The translations under genes were made by a program, and so were the position numbers. A stretch of DNA of 64,000 bases from an uncultured bacterium (GTDB lineage: Bacteria; Vulcanimicrobiota; Vulcanimicrobiia; Vulcanimicrobiales; Vulcanimicrobiaceae), in assembly GCA_903829325.1 (NCBI GenBank), contig CAIKPM010000045.1:28015-92014 (forward strand). The letters are read 5' to 3'. The notes beneath the pieces were generated by a model. That model saw nothing but the letters and a program-made list of their open reading frames with translations. It was not told the origin of the DNA and made no database searches. Shown here one piece after another: positions 35,305-42,270 of the stretch (position 1 is its first letter; the number at the start of each line of letters is the position of its first letter).

Positions 35305-35958
35305 GTGCCACGATTTGTCGTCCTCGATACTGAGACGACCGGCGTGGGCGCCGAAGATCGGATTATCGATCTCTATGCGATCGTCATTGATCCACGCAGC
35401 GGTGAGACCGGAGCGAGCCTCCGGCTCCGCTGCAATCCGCAACGGCCAAGTCACCCCAAGGCGCTAGCGAAACACGGCATCACCGATGCCCAAGCCCAAG
35501 CTGCGCCGCTTTTTGCGAAACAGGCCCCGCAATTGCTCGACTTTCTAGCGAACAGCTGCATCATCGCCCATAACGCCGCGTTTGATGCGCGCATGCTCGC
35601 GCAAGAGCTCAGCCGCCTCGATCCCGGGATGATGGATCGACTTAGTCTGAAGTTTGCCTGCACCATGCTAGCAGCACAAGAAATTCTCGACTACAAACGC
35701 TGGCCATCGCTAGATTTACTCTGTGATATGTTTGCTGTCGATCGCAGCAAACGAGCGGAGCTGCACGCTGCCCAGCTCGATGTCGAGCTGTTGGTGCAAA
35801 TCATCCCAAAACTCGGGCGAGCCTACCAAGAGGCACGCAGCCTGGGGAAAACCACACTGGGCTCCCATAGTAAGCAACTGTTCGACTACAGCACCTTCAC
35901 CAGCGTGACCCCAGCGAACGCGGCGAGCACGCCGAAGCCCACGCTGACACAAGCGTAG
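35305..35958 (+). CDS. DnaQ-like DEDDh 3'-5' exonuclease
   Basis: 217 residues. Exo I motif FVVLDTETTGVGAEDRIIDL (D, E), Exo II in SCIIAHNAAFDARMLAQELS (D), and Exo III HAAQLDVELLVQI (H, D) give the full DEDDh set. It could be a proofreading epsilon subunit or a stand-alone nuclease. The C-terminal tail (SKQLFDYSTFTSVTPANAAS) lacks an obvious clamp-binding peptide. GTG start. Its last 73 nt overlap the convergent crcB. Confidence 0.9.
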   Translation: MPRFVVLDTETTGVGAEDRIIDLYAIVIDPRSGETGASLRLRCNPQRPSHPKALAKHGITDAQAQAAPLFAKQAPQLLDFLANSCIIAHNAAFDARMLAQELSRLDPGMMDRLSLKFACTMLAAQEILDYKRWPSLDLLCDMFAVDRSKRAELHAAQLDVELLVQIIPKLGRAYQEARSLGKTTLGSHSKQLFDYSTFTSVTPANAASTPKPTLTQA

Positions 35959-36269
35959 AGCACCCCCTGCCAAGGGAGGGTACTTGCACTTAGCGTGTAG
36001 ATTTCGTAAGCGAAGGTCGAGAAGGTCGTAAAACCGCCCAGGATGCCGGTCGCACAAAACAGTCGCAGATACGGATTCAACCCAATGCGACTAGCCGCGC
36101 TTTGTAGCACGACGCCAATCAAAAAAGCCCCGACAACGTTAATACTCAAAGTCCCCCAGGGAAACCCGGGACCAAGACGCTCGAGGAACCACTGCCCAAC
36201 CAGATAACGCCCCACCGAACCAAGCGCCCCACCCAGTGCAACAAGTCCGATGACACTCCAAGTATTCAC
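35886..36269 (-). CDS. crcB: Fluoride ion channel CrcB/Fluc
   Basis: 127 residues, four transmembrane helices; exports toxic fluoride. Family motifs: ALGGALGSVGRYLVGQWF, GTLSINVVGAFLIGVVLQSA (membrane Asn) and CATGILGGFTTFSTFAYEIY (Na+/F- site). A single copy is expected to form a dual-topology homodimer. I looked for a fluoride riboswitch upstream of 36269 and did not see one. GTG start. Confidence 0.93.
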   Translation of the reverse strand: MNTWSVIGLVALGGALGSVGRYLVGQWFLERLGPGFPWGTLSINVVGAFLIGVVLQSAASRIGLNPYLRLFCATGILGGFTTFSTFAYEIYTLSASTLPWQGVLYACVSVGFGVLAAFAGVTLVKVL

Positions 36270-36302
36270 CCAAAAGACTTACGCGATCTACGACTTGAGT
36301 TC

Positions 36303-36548
36303 TTGCGCTCGCAGCAGCTTTATGTAACGCTATTTGACGCAATGATCAAGAGAATATCTTCGAACGCGCTCCACACCTTAGCGAGCACGATGCATCCTCC
36401 CAAAACCAATCCAGCTCCCAGTCCGAACCTTATGAGCGAACTTGATAGAATTGCCAAGGAACATACTGCGACCGCTACCGCTGCCGTGAATGAACCGAAA
36501 ACGCTTTGGGCAGCACTGGAACTCGCAGCGCACAAGTACCGCAATTAG
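36303..36548 (+). CDS. Small ORF of uncertain status
   Basis: An 81-codon frame from TTG at 36303, with internal ATGs at 36342, 36390 and 36432. No recognised family. The C-terminal LWAALELAAHKYRN vaguely resembles the start of AMP-binding enzymes. The opposite strand (36544-36320) also holds a 74-codon frame with two hydrophobic stretches, beginning at TTG right after the amj stop. Which strand, if either, is coding cannot be decided by eye. Confidence 0.3.
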   Translation: MRSQQLYVTLFDAMIKRISSNALHTLASTMHPPKTNPAPSPNLMSELDRIAKEHTATATAAVNEPKTLWAALELAAHKYRN

Positions 36549-37402
36549 TGACTGCCGTTTGTCACCGCCGCCGCAAAGGCGATGATTTGAGCGGCAGGCA
36601 CGAGCAGCAGCTGACCGAGGATGGTGCCTAGGACGGCGGTCCCAGCCAGATATGCAACCATCGCTTTGACTTGCTCAATCGGCCGCTCACCGCGCGCGGC
36701 TTGGTCGGTGATATAGGCTGAAGTCGGGTCGACGATCAGCGTAAAAGAAACGGTCGCAATCCCGTTGATCAGGCCCGAGAGTCCAATCGCAGTCGCGCGG
36801 TGTCTCACGTCGATGACGCTCGCGACAAACGCCGCGACGACACCGATTGAATAGATCCCGGTCACGAGCGTATTGAAAACAAACAGGCGGCGTGGGATGC
36901 CCGCGATCGATAGACTCCGGAGTCGCGCGCGCGTGGGTAGGCGCAGGCTACGCACCAGAGCCAGCAACACACGCGGATCGGTCAGCCGCAATAATGCTTG
37001 CGGCACGGAGCCAGTGCGCTCAAACGCGTGGATGCCGCGCAAAAACAGCCACAGAAACGTTGGCAATAAGAACGCCCCGCAAGCCGTACCCAAGGTGCCA
37101 GCGGCGACGATGAGACGTACCTGGAGAGTAAATTGTGAGACCACAGCCTGAGCAAGATCTGGCTGAGCGAGACTCACCTGCGCCGCACGATCGGTCAGCA
37201 CGCCGAGCATGGGGGTTAAAAACAGCGAAGCCAAGCGACTCGCGGTCACAAAGAGATTGAAAAGGGAGATCGAGGTTGCGATCCGCCCCGAAACAACACC
37301 CGCGAGACGAGCTGCATACGAGCCAATCTGAATCGCTTGGACCGCGGCGTTGAGCAACATCGCCAAGAGCAACTGGCTGGACCAAAACACGGCGATATTC
37401 AC
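36545..37402 (-). CDS. amj: Lipid II flippase, Amj family
   Basis: 285 residues, polytopic (six to eight helices). It fits the DUF2837/Amj family, an alternative to MurJ for moving lipid II across the membrane, first found in B. subtilis (YdaH). Family-like blocks: NAAVQAIQIGSYAARLAGVV, SGRIATSISLFNLFVTASRL and ASLFLTPMLGVLTDRAAQ. GTG at 37402 overlaps the preceding gene by 4 nt (GTGA), preferred over the longer frame to 37438. Assignment rests on remembered family patterns, not on a search. Confidence 0.75.
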   Translation of the reverse strand: MNIAVFWSSQLLLAMLLNAAVQAIQIGSYAARLAGVVSGRIATSISLFNLFVTASRLASLFLTPMLGVLTDRAAQVSLAQPDLAQAVVSQFTLQVRLIVAAGTLGTACGAFLLPTFLWLFLRGIHAFERTGSVPQALLRLTDPRVLLALVRSLRLPTRARLRSLSIAGIPRRLFVFNTLVTGIYSIGVVAAFVASVIDVRHRATAIGLSGLINGIATVSFTLIVDPTSAYITDQAARGERPIEQVKAMVAYLAGTAVLGTILGQLLLVPAAQIIAFAAAVTNGSH

Positions 37403-37887
37403 GGGGTGGCGGTTAGCAATTGCTGATGCAGAAACCAATCATCCCAAAAAATCCCACGATTCGTGTCAATCCGTTGACGCAGCGCCGGCAAGGCCTCGCG
37501 GCGTAGCGATGTGACGGTAAACACCTCACGAAACACCGGGAGAGCATTATCACCCGAAACAACCGTGCCCCGACCAACGGTTAGGGGTACGACCACACGC
37601 ACATCAACTTCTTCAACCGTACTCGCGGCAAAGGTCGCCTGCACCAAGCCCACGACTTCATCGGTCAAGGCGCGCCGAGTCAGCGGCACATGAAACTTGA
37701 CTCCAGATACAAACATTCCAGCAATGCGATGTTCACCAACCCGATCGACCGTAATTTTGAGGACTTGGGCTGGTTGCAAGTGCGCATATACCTGTTGGGC
37801 GATAGCTCTAGCTGAATCCAAATCATTGCCGCAGGTGCGCGCCATCACCAAGCTACTGAACGCAATCGCTAAAAACGACATCACCAT
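37399..37887 (-). CDS. Hypothetical exported protein
   Basis: 162 residues with an N-terminal hydrophobic signal or anchor (MVMSFLAIAFSSLVMARTCG). The rest looks like a small alpha/beta domain (VDRVGEHRIAGMFVSGVKFH, EEVDVRVVVPLTVGRGTVVS). No family recognised. It lies between proS and amj with 1-nt and 4-nt overlaps, so the three genes are probably translated from one message. Confidence 0.7.
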   Translation of the reverse strand: MVMSFLAIAFSSLVMARTCGNDLDSARAIAQQVYAHLQPAQVLKITVDRVGEHRIAGMFVSGVKFHVPLTRRALTDEVVGLVQATFAASTVEEVDVRVVVPLTVGRGTVVSGDNALPVFREVFTVTSLRREALPALRQRIDTNRGIFWDDWFLHQQLLTATP

Positions 37888-39353
37888 CAGTAGCTCTGCG
37901 CAAAGTAAGCACGTACCCGCGCGGGCTCACCACAGGCAACGCAACGCGCGGGCTGCTGGTCGACTCCGAGAGGACGCAAATTGCGCGTAGTCGCGCTGGT
38001 TTCGGCTTTCACGGCGGCTTCACAGGCAGGCTGATCGCACCAAGGGATCTCGACCAAGCCAGCTCGCTCACGGCAGAGACGCAAGAAATCATCGCGGTGT
38101 TCGGCAGTAACCAAGCCACGCGCGAGCTGGGCCTGGGCTTGGGCGAACAAGGATGCCTGGATCTCATTGAGCAGCGTTGCGAGGTGCGTCACGATGGCAT
38201 CGCGAGCAACCGTCACCTTGGTGCCCTCTGCACCGCGCTCTTGGTCGCGGCGTACCACGACCAGCTCACCGTTCGCTAGATCACGCGCTCCGACTTCGAT
38301 ACGCACGGGAATCCCCCGCATGTCAGCATCGGCGAATTTGAAACCAGGCTTTTTGTCATCCCGCTCGTCGACGCGGACGCGGCGCCCGGCGGCGCGCAAT
38401 TCTTGCGCCAAGGCTTGCGCCGCCGCGAGCACCGCTGGTTCTTCTCCCCGAACGATCGGGATAATCATCACTTCGATCGGTGCCATCTTCGGCGGTAAGC
38501 GCAAGCCACGATCATCACCGTGGACCATGATCATCGCACCGAGCATACGCCACGACATCCCCCAAGAGGTGGTCCAGACGTGCTTGACTTGCTGATCGGT
38601 ATCCGCGAACGTAATGTCGTACGCGCGCGAGAAATTTTGGCCCAATTCATGGGAAGTCGCCGATTGCAACGCCTTCCCGTCAGGCATCAACGCTTCGAGC
38701 GAAAAGGTATGATTGGCTCCAGCAAAGCGCTCACTCGAGCTCTTCTCGCCAACGACCACAGGCACTGCCACGGTTCCCTCGGCCACCTCGCGATAAATGC
38801 CAAGCATTTGGGCGGCCTCCGCCTGCGCCTCTTGCTCGGTCGCATGCGCGGTGTGACCTTCTTGCCAGAGAAATTCAAGCGTACGCAAAAAAGGACGGGT
38901 AGCTTTTTCCCAGCGCATCACGTTGGCCCATTGATTGATCAGAATCGGCAGGTCGCGGTACGACTGGATCCACTGCGCGTACATCGTGCCAATGATGACT
39001 TCCGACGTCGGTCGAATGGCTAAACGCTCGGGGAGAGTTTCTCCGCCACCTTGGGTGACCCAAGCGACTTCAGGAGCAAAGCCCTCAATGTGCTCGCCTT
39101 CCTTGGCGAGCAACGACTCAGGAATCAACAGCGGGAAATAAGCATTTTCGTGCCCTGTTTCTTTGAAACGCACATCCAGCGCGGCTTGAAGGCGTTCCCA
39201 CAGCGCAAAGCCATACGGGCGCAACACCACGCAACCGCGCACGGGTGCGTAAGAGACCAATTCCGCCTTGAGGCAAACGGCGGTATACCAGGAGGACAGA
39301 TCCTCACTCTTCGGAGGGATCTCTTTCATGACAGGCGATTGCGTAGCGGACAT
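37887..39353 (-). CDS. proS: Prolyl-tRNA synthetase, type 3 (ProS3)
   Basis: Charges tRNA(Pro). 488 residues from ATG at 39353. This is the archaeal/eukaryotic-like form, without the editing insert. Class II motifs: RPTSEVIIGTMYAQWIQSYR (motif 1), RWEKATRPFLRTLEFLWQEG, then HTAHATEQEAQ (motif 2), and GMSWRMLGAMIMVHGDDRGL (motif 3). The anticodon-binding domain follows, then a C-terminal zinc-type module with cysteines in WCDQPACEAAVK and RCVACGEPARVRAYFAQSY. The type 3 enzyme occurs in scattered bacteria. Confidence 0.94.
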   Translation of the reverse strand: MSATQSPVMKEIPPKSEDLSSWYTAVCLKAELVSYAPVRGCVVLRPYGFALWERLQAALDVRFKETGHENAYFPLLIPESLLAKEGEHIEGFAPEVAWVTQGGGETLPERLAIRPTSEVIIGTMYAQWIQSYRDLPILINQWANVMRWEKATRPFLRTLEFLWQEGHTAHATEQEAQAEAAQMLGIYREVAEGTVAVPVVVGEKSSSERFAGANHTFSLEALMPDGKALQSATSHELGQNFSRAYDITFADTDQQVKHVWTTSWGMSWRMLGAMIMVHGDDRGLRLPPKMAPIEVMIIPIVRGEEPAVLAAAQALAQELRAAGRRVRVDERDDKKPGFKFADADMRGIPVRIEVGARDLANGELVVVRRDQERGAEGTKVTVARDAIVTHLATLLNEIQASLFAQAQAQLARGLVTAEHRDDFLRLCRERAGLVEIPWCDQPACEAAVKAETSATTRNLRPLGVDQQPARCVACGEPARVRAYFAQSY

Positions 39354-39430
39354 CGCTTCACGCGCTTCGCACACGACCGCCGTCTTCCTCGCTCCCGTGG
39401 TCGCTCTCGCAGCAGATGCACCTCAATAAG

Positions 39431-39465
39431 AAAAGGACCGAGCAAACTGCGTTGCTCGGTCCTTT
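39431..39465 (-). terminator. Rho-independent terminator after the zinc-ribbon gene
   Basis: A 14-bp perfect inverted repeat (39432-39445 with 39452-39465; core AAGGACCGAGCAA). On the minus strand it is followed by TTCTTATT. It stops transcription of the zinc-ribbon gene before proS. Confidence 0.85.
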
Positions 39466-39486
39466 CCAGTTCTCAACCAGATTGAG

Positions 39487-39861
39487 TTAGCGCGCGGGCC
39501 GAACCGACTGGAAGCAATCGCTGCAATACACGGGGCGATCGCTACGTGGTTGGAAAGGAACCTGCGCAGAATTGCCACACTGGCTGCAAGTCGCCGTGAA
39601 CATTTCACGTTGACGACCAGCGCCAGCACCGCCACCACTGCGGCCGCCGCCACCGCCGCCGCCGTAGCTACCACCACCAGCGCCGCCGCCATAACCACCG
39701 CTGGACTGGCCTGAACGCTGTGAGCGACGGGCCGAACGGCAATCTGGGCAACGATTTGGCTTATTCTGGAAGCCTTTGGCGGCAAAAAATTCTTGCTCTC
39801 CGGAGCTGAAAACGAATTCGTTTCCGCAGTCGGTGCAACTAAGTGTTTCGTCGGTATACAA
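39487..39861 (-). CDS. Two-zinc-ribbon protein with Gly-rich linker
   Basis: 124 residues. The N-terminal ribbon has Cys pairs in LSCTDCGNEFVFSSGEQEFF and RCPDCRSARRSQ, matching the small 'probable zinc-ribbon' family. Residues about 52-84 are a Gly/Ser/Arg-rich linker (repeats of SYGGGGGGG type). The C-terminal ribbon (FTATCSQCGNSAQVPFQP, VYCSDCFQSVRP) has two further CxxC. The start is TTG at 39861 with AGAGAG upstream. The RGG-like linker suggests nucleic-acid binding, but this is inference. Transcribed alone. Confidence 0.85.
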   Translation of the reverse strand: MYTDETLSCTDCGNEFVFSSGEQEFFAAKGFQNKPNRCPDCRSARRSQRSGQSSGGYGGGAGGGSYGGGGGGGRSGGGAGAGRQREMFTATCSQCGNSAQVPFQPRSDRPVYCSDCFQSVRPAR

Positions 39862-40052
39862 TGGAGTTCTCTCTATCGGTGATGAACGGTACTGACTCGC
39901 ACCCGACGTTGTCGACTGACAGCTCTGGGGCTGGAAAGCGGGCCTAGACCTTTAGGGTAGATGCGGGCACGTCTTCTGGCGCCCGACCCTCAAGACCTTT
40001 GTCGCCTTTGAATGGTTGCAGCCTGGCGCGAAAGACTTTACGATAGGAAAGA

Positions 40053-40925
40053 ATGTTCCAAGAAAACACCGCTCGACTCGCCTCGACCATCGATGGCCGC
40101 GCCCTCGCCGCAACTCTTCGTACCAGCGTTCACGCTTCAAGCGTAAAGCTCATAGCGCGCGGCATCGAGCCGTGCCTGGCGATTATCCTCGTGGGTGACG
40201 ACCCAGCCAGCGAGGCCTACGCGACGTCGTTGCAACGCGAGGGTGCACGCTGCGCGGTTCGTGTCCAACGCAGCTTACTGCCCGGTCATGCGAGCAGCAG
40301 CGAACTCATCGCGGCGCTAGAAATGCTCGGTGGCGACCCACTCGTCCATGGCATTATCTTGCAGCAACCGCTCCCTGCGCATCTGTCGATCGAAGAAATC
40401 ATTGCCGCAATGCCCGTGAACAAAGATGTCGACGCTGCCTCGCCCACCTCGCAAGGGCGCCTCAGTGGACAGCTGGGCAACGGATTTATCCCAGCGACCC
40501 CGCTCGCGGTCATGGCACTGCTGCGTCACACCAAAGGATGGCCTCTGCGTGGTCGGCGTGTCGCGGTAGTTGGCAAGTCAGCCGTCGTAGGCTTGCCGGT
40601 CGCATTACTGCTACTGCAAGAGAACGCGACTGTAACCGTCACCCACAAAGACACGATAGACCTCGGCCGTCACTTACGTGACGCAGAAGTCGTGATCAGT
40701 GCCACCGGCGTACCTGGCCTCATCAAGGGCGACATGATCGCACCTGGAGCGGTCGTCATCGATGTTGGCACCACGTTCGTGGACGGCGTCCTCAAAGGTG
40801 ACATCGATAGCGCCAGCGTTGCACCAGTTGCCAGCGAGCTAACTCCCGTGCCGGGCGGCGTTGGCCCCCTCACCAACGTCGCGCTGATGCAAAATGTCCT
40901 GCGCGCTGCCGAAGCTACCCTGTAA
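40053..40925 (+). CDS. folD: FolD-like protein with altered active site
   Basis: 290 residues, the methylenetetrahydrofolate dehydrogenase/cyclohydrolase fold. Recognisable blocks: VHGIILQQPLPAHLSIEEII (Gln kept), MPVNKDVDAASPTSQG, VAVVGKSAVVGLPVALLLLQ, ISATGVPGLIKGDMIAPGAV and TPVPGGVGPLTNVALMQN. The catalytic segment normally reads S-x2-Y-x3-K. Here it is ASEAYATSLQREGARC, with Tyr56 kept but Leu60 at the lysine position. In characterised FolD that lysine is needed for cyclohydrolase activity. So this is either a dehydrogenase-only enzyme, a folate-unrelated paralogue, or a backup to another FolD. Confidence 0.85.
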   Translation: MFQENTARLASTIDGRALAATLRTSVHASSVKLIARGIEPCLAIILVGDDPASEAYATSLQREGARCAVRVQRSLLPGHASSSELIAALEMLGGDPLVHGIILQQPLPAHLSIEEIIAAMPVNKDVDAASPTSQGRLSGQLGNGFIPATPLAVMALLRHTKGWPLRGRRVAVVGKSAVVGLPVALLLLQENATVTVTHKDTIDLGRHLRDAEVVISATGVPGLIKGDMIAPGAVVIDVGTTFVDGVLKGDIDSASVAPVASELTPVPGGVGPLTNVALMQNVLRAAEATL

Positions 40926-40956
40926 ATAAAAAAAGGGCACTGTCTAACAGTGCCCC
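40925..40956 (-). terminator. Rho-independent terminator after nusG
   Basis: GGGCACTGT at 40935-40943 pairs perfectly with ACAGTGCCC at 40947-40955 over a 3-nt loop. On the minus strand it is followed by seven T residues. It ends the rpmG-trnW-secE-nusG unit, against the convergent folD. Confidence 0.9.
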
Positions 40957-40979
40957 AAGCGCTTGATCGATGAAAGAGT

Positions 40980-41663
40980 CTAAATCCGCTCGATTTGATA
41001 GAAATCCAGCTCGACCGGAGCTTCGCGACCAAAAATGGTGATAAGCGCCCGGACTTTTTCCTTTTCGGGCTGGATATCGTCCACCACGCCGGTGAAGTCG
41101 AGGAAAGGACCAAACCGCACTTTGATGTGATCGCCCTTTTTGAAATCGAGCTTGAGTTTCGGAGTCTCGATACCCATACGTTTGAGGATGGTCTTGACTT
41201 CTTGATCTTGCAAGGGCAAGGGTTTCTCGCCGCTACCAGGGCTACCAACAAAGCCGCTGACCCCTGGAGTATTGCGAACTACGTACCATGAACCGTCTTC
41301 CATGTCCATCTCAACAAGGACATAACCAGGGAAAACTTTCTTTGGCGTAATTTTCCGCTTGCCGTCTTTAAATTCGACTTCGTCTTCCATCGGAACGAGT
41401 ACGCGGAAAATCTTCTCCTGCATATTCATCGAATGAATACGCCGCTCGAGATTCGCTTTCACTTTGTTCTCGTAGCCGGAATAGGTATGAATGACATACC
41501 ATTGCCGCTTGTTCTGAGCCGCTCGCGCGCTCGCAGCCTGAACTCGCGCGAGAGCCTCGGCGGCGACCAGATCAACCTCAGCAGGGGTTTCATCAGCGAG
41601 GGGTTCGAGGGCAATTTCCGGCTCGAAGATGGCGTCTTCGACCATCGGATTATTCTCTGACAT
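40980..41663 (-). CDS. nusG: Transcription termination/antitermination factor NusG
   Basis: Binds RNA polymerase and couples it to the ribosome or Rho. 227 residues from ATG at 41663. An acidic, Ala/Glu-rich N-terminal extension of about 50 residues (MSENNPMVEDAIFEPEIALE) precedes the NGN domain (RQWYVIHTYSGYENKVKANL, FPGYVLVEMDMEDGSWYVVR). The KOW domain is C-terminal (KKGDHIKVRFGPFLDFTGVV). Follows secE by 38 nt. Confidence 0.95.
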   Translation of the reverse strand: MSENNPMVEDAIFEPEIALEPLADETPAEVDLVAAEALARVQAASARAAQNKRQWYVIHTYSGYENKVKANLERRIHSMNMQEKIFRVLVPMEDEVEFKDGKRKITPKKVFPGYVLVEMDMEDGSWYVVRNTPGVSGFVGSPGSGEKPLPLQDQEVKTILKRMGIETPKLKLDFKKGDHIKVRFGPFLDFTGVVDDIQPEKEKVRALITIFGREAPVELDFYQIERI

Positions 41664-41701
41664 GCTGTCCTTCGTGGCTGAGCGGGAACCCTTACGGTTC
41701 T

Positions 41702-41908
41702 CTAGCGATGAACGAGAAAGGAAAAGACCGCGGTGCAAGCTTGATCAATGAGGTAGGTATATATACCGATCCCAAACACGAGCACTACGGTTAAAACGGT
41801 AGCTGAAACCCACTCCCGACGCGAGGGCCACGTGATCCGGCGAAACTCCGAAACGAGGCCACGCGCAAAACTCTGGGCTCTGGCTTCTTGCACGGATTTG
41901 CTCGCCAT
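41702..41908 (-). CDS. secE: Preprotein translocase subunit SecE
   Basis: 68 residues, the short single-helix form. FARGLVSEFRRITWPSRREW is the conserved amphipathic helix, followed by one transmembrane segment (VSATVLTVVLVFGIGIYTYL). Lies between tRNA-Trp and nusG, the common bacterial order. Confidence 0.95.
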   Translation of the reverse strand: MASKSVQEARAQSFARGLVSEFRRITWPSRREWVSATVLTVVLVFGIGIYTYLIDQACTAVFSFLVHR

Positions 41909-41941
41909 GAATCAGGTTCCACTTTCGGTAAGAGAATTTGG

Positions 41942-42014
41942 CAGGGCAGACAGGACTCGAACCTGCAACTAACGGTTTTGGAGACCGCTACTCTACCAAT
42001 TGAGTTACTGCCCT
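41942..42014 (-). tRNA. trnW: tRNA-Trp (CCA anticodon)
   Basis: Acceptor AGGGCAG (42014-42008) pairs with CTGCCCT (41949-41943), discriminator G. The anticodon loop CTCCAAA gives CCA. T-arm GCAGGTTCGAGTCCTGT is canonical. CCA is not encoded. Its first base abuts the last base of the rpmG stop codon. Confidence 0.97.
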
Positions 42015-42179
42015 TTATTTCGTTTCGCGATGCGGTCGGGTAACGCGACAATGACGGCAAAACTTCTTGAGCTCGAGTCGCTCGCTGTTGCTTTGCTTAT
42101 TCTTTTGCGTATTGTAATTACGACGCTTACATTCTTGACAAGCCATGACGATCATGACTCGATGTTCTTTCTTAGCCAT
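42015..42179 (-). CDS. rpmG: 50S ribosomal protein L33
   Basis: 54 residues, the zinc-binding form. MAKKEHRVMIVMACQECKRR, then NYNTQKNKQSNSERLELKKF and CRHCRVTRPHRETK, supply two CxxC pairs. ATG at 42179 (MAKKEHR) is the normal L33 start; later ATGs at 42155 and 42146 would truncate it. The TAA stop ends exactly where tRNA-Trp begins, so the tRNA must be cut from the mRNA. Confidence 0.95.
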   Translation of the reverse strand: MAKKEHRVMIVMACQECKRRNYNTQKNKQSNSERLELKKFCRHCRVTRPHRETK

Positions 42180-42192
42180 CCAAGCCCCACAG

Positions 42193-42219
42193 GAAAAAGA
42201 CGGACCAATAAAGACCGCC
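42193..42219 (-). terminator. Possible terminator of the pyr operon
   Basis: On the minus strand GGCGGTC pairs imperfectly with GTCCGTC (five strong pairs, one wobble, one mismatch) and is followed by TTTTT. It lies 52-78 nt after carA and just before rpmG. Weak stem, so uncertain; the rpmG promoter must lie in the same interval. Confidence 0.4.
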
Positions 42220-42270
42220 GCCTCCTTCTTACGCTATCAGTCCACCAATCGCCTTCGGATTAGATCCCGC

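Noticed and set aside
36270..36330. Fluoride riboswitch upstream of crcB
   Set aside because: No match to the conserved pseudoknot sequence could be seen.
39432..39465. Hairpin as a terminator of proS
   Set aside because: It lies upstream of proS, and its T-run is in the direction that ends the zinc-ribbon gene.
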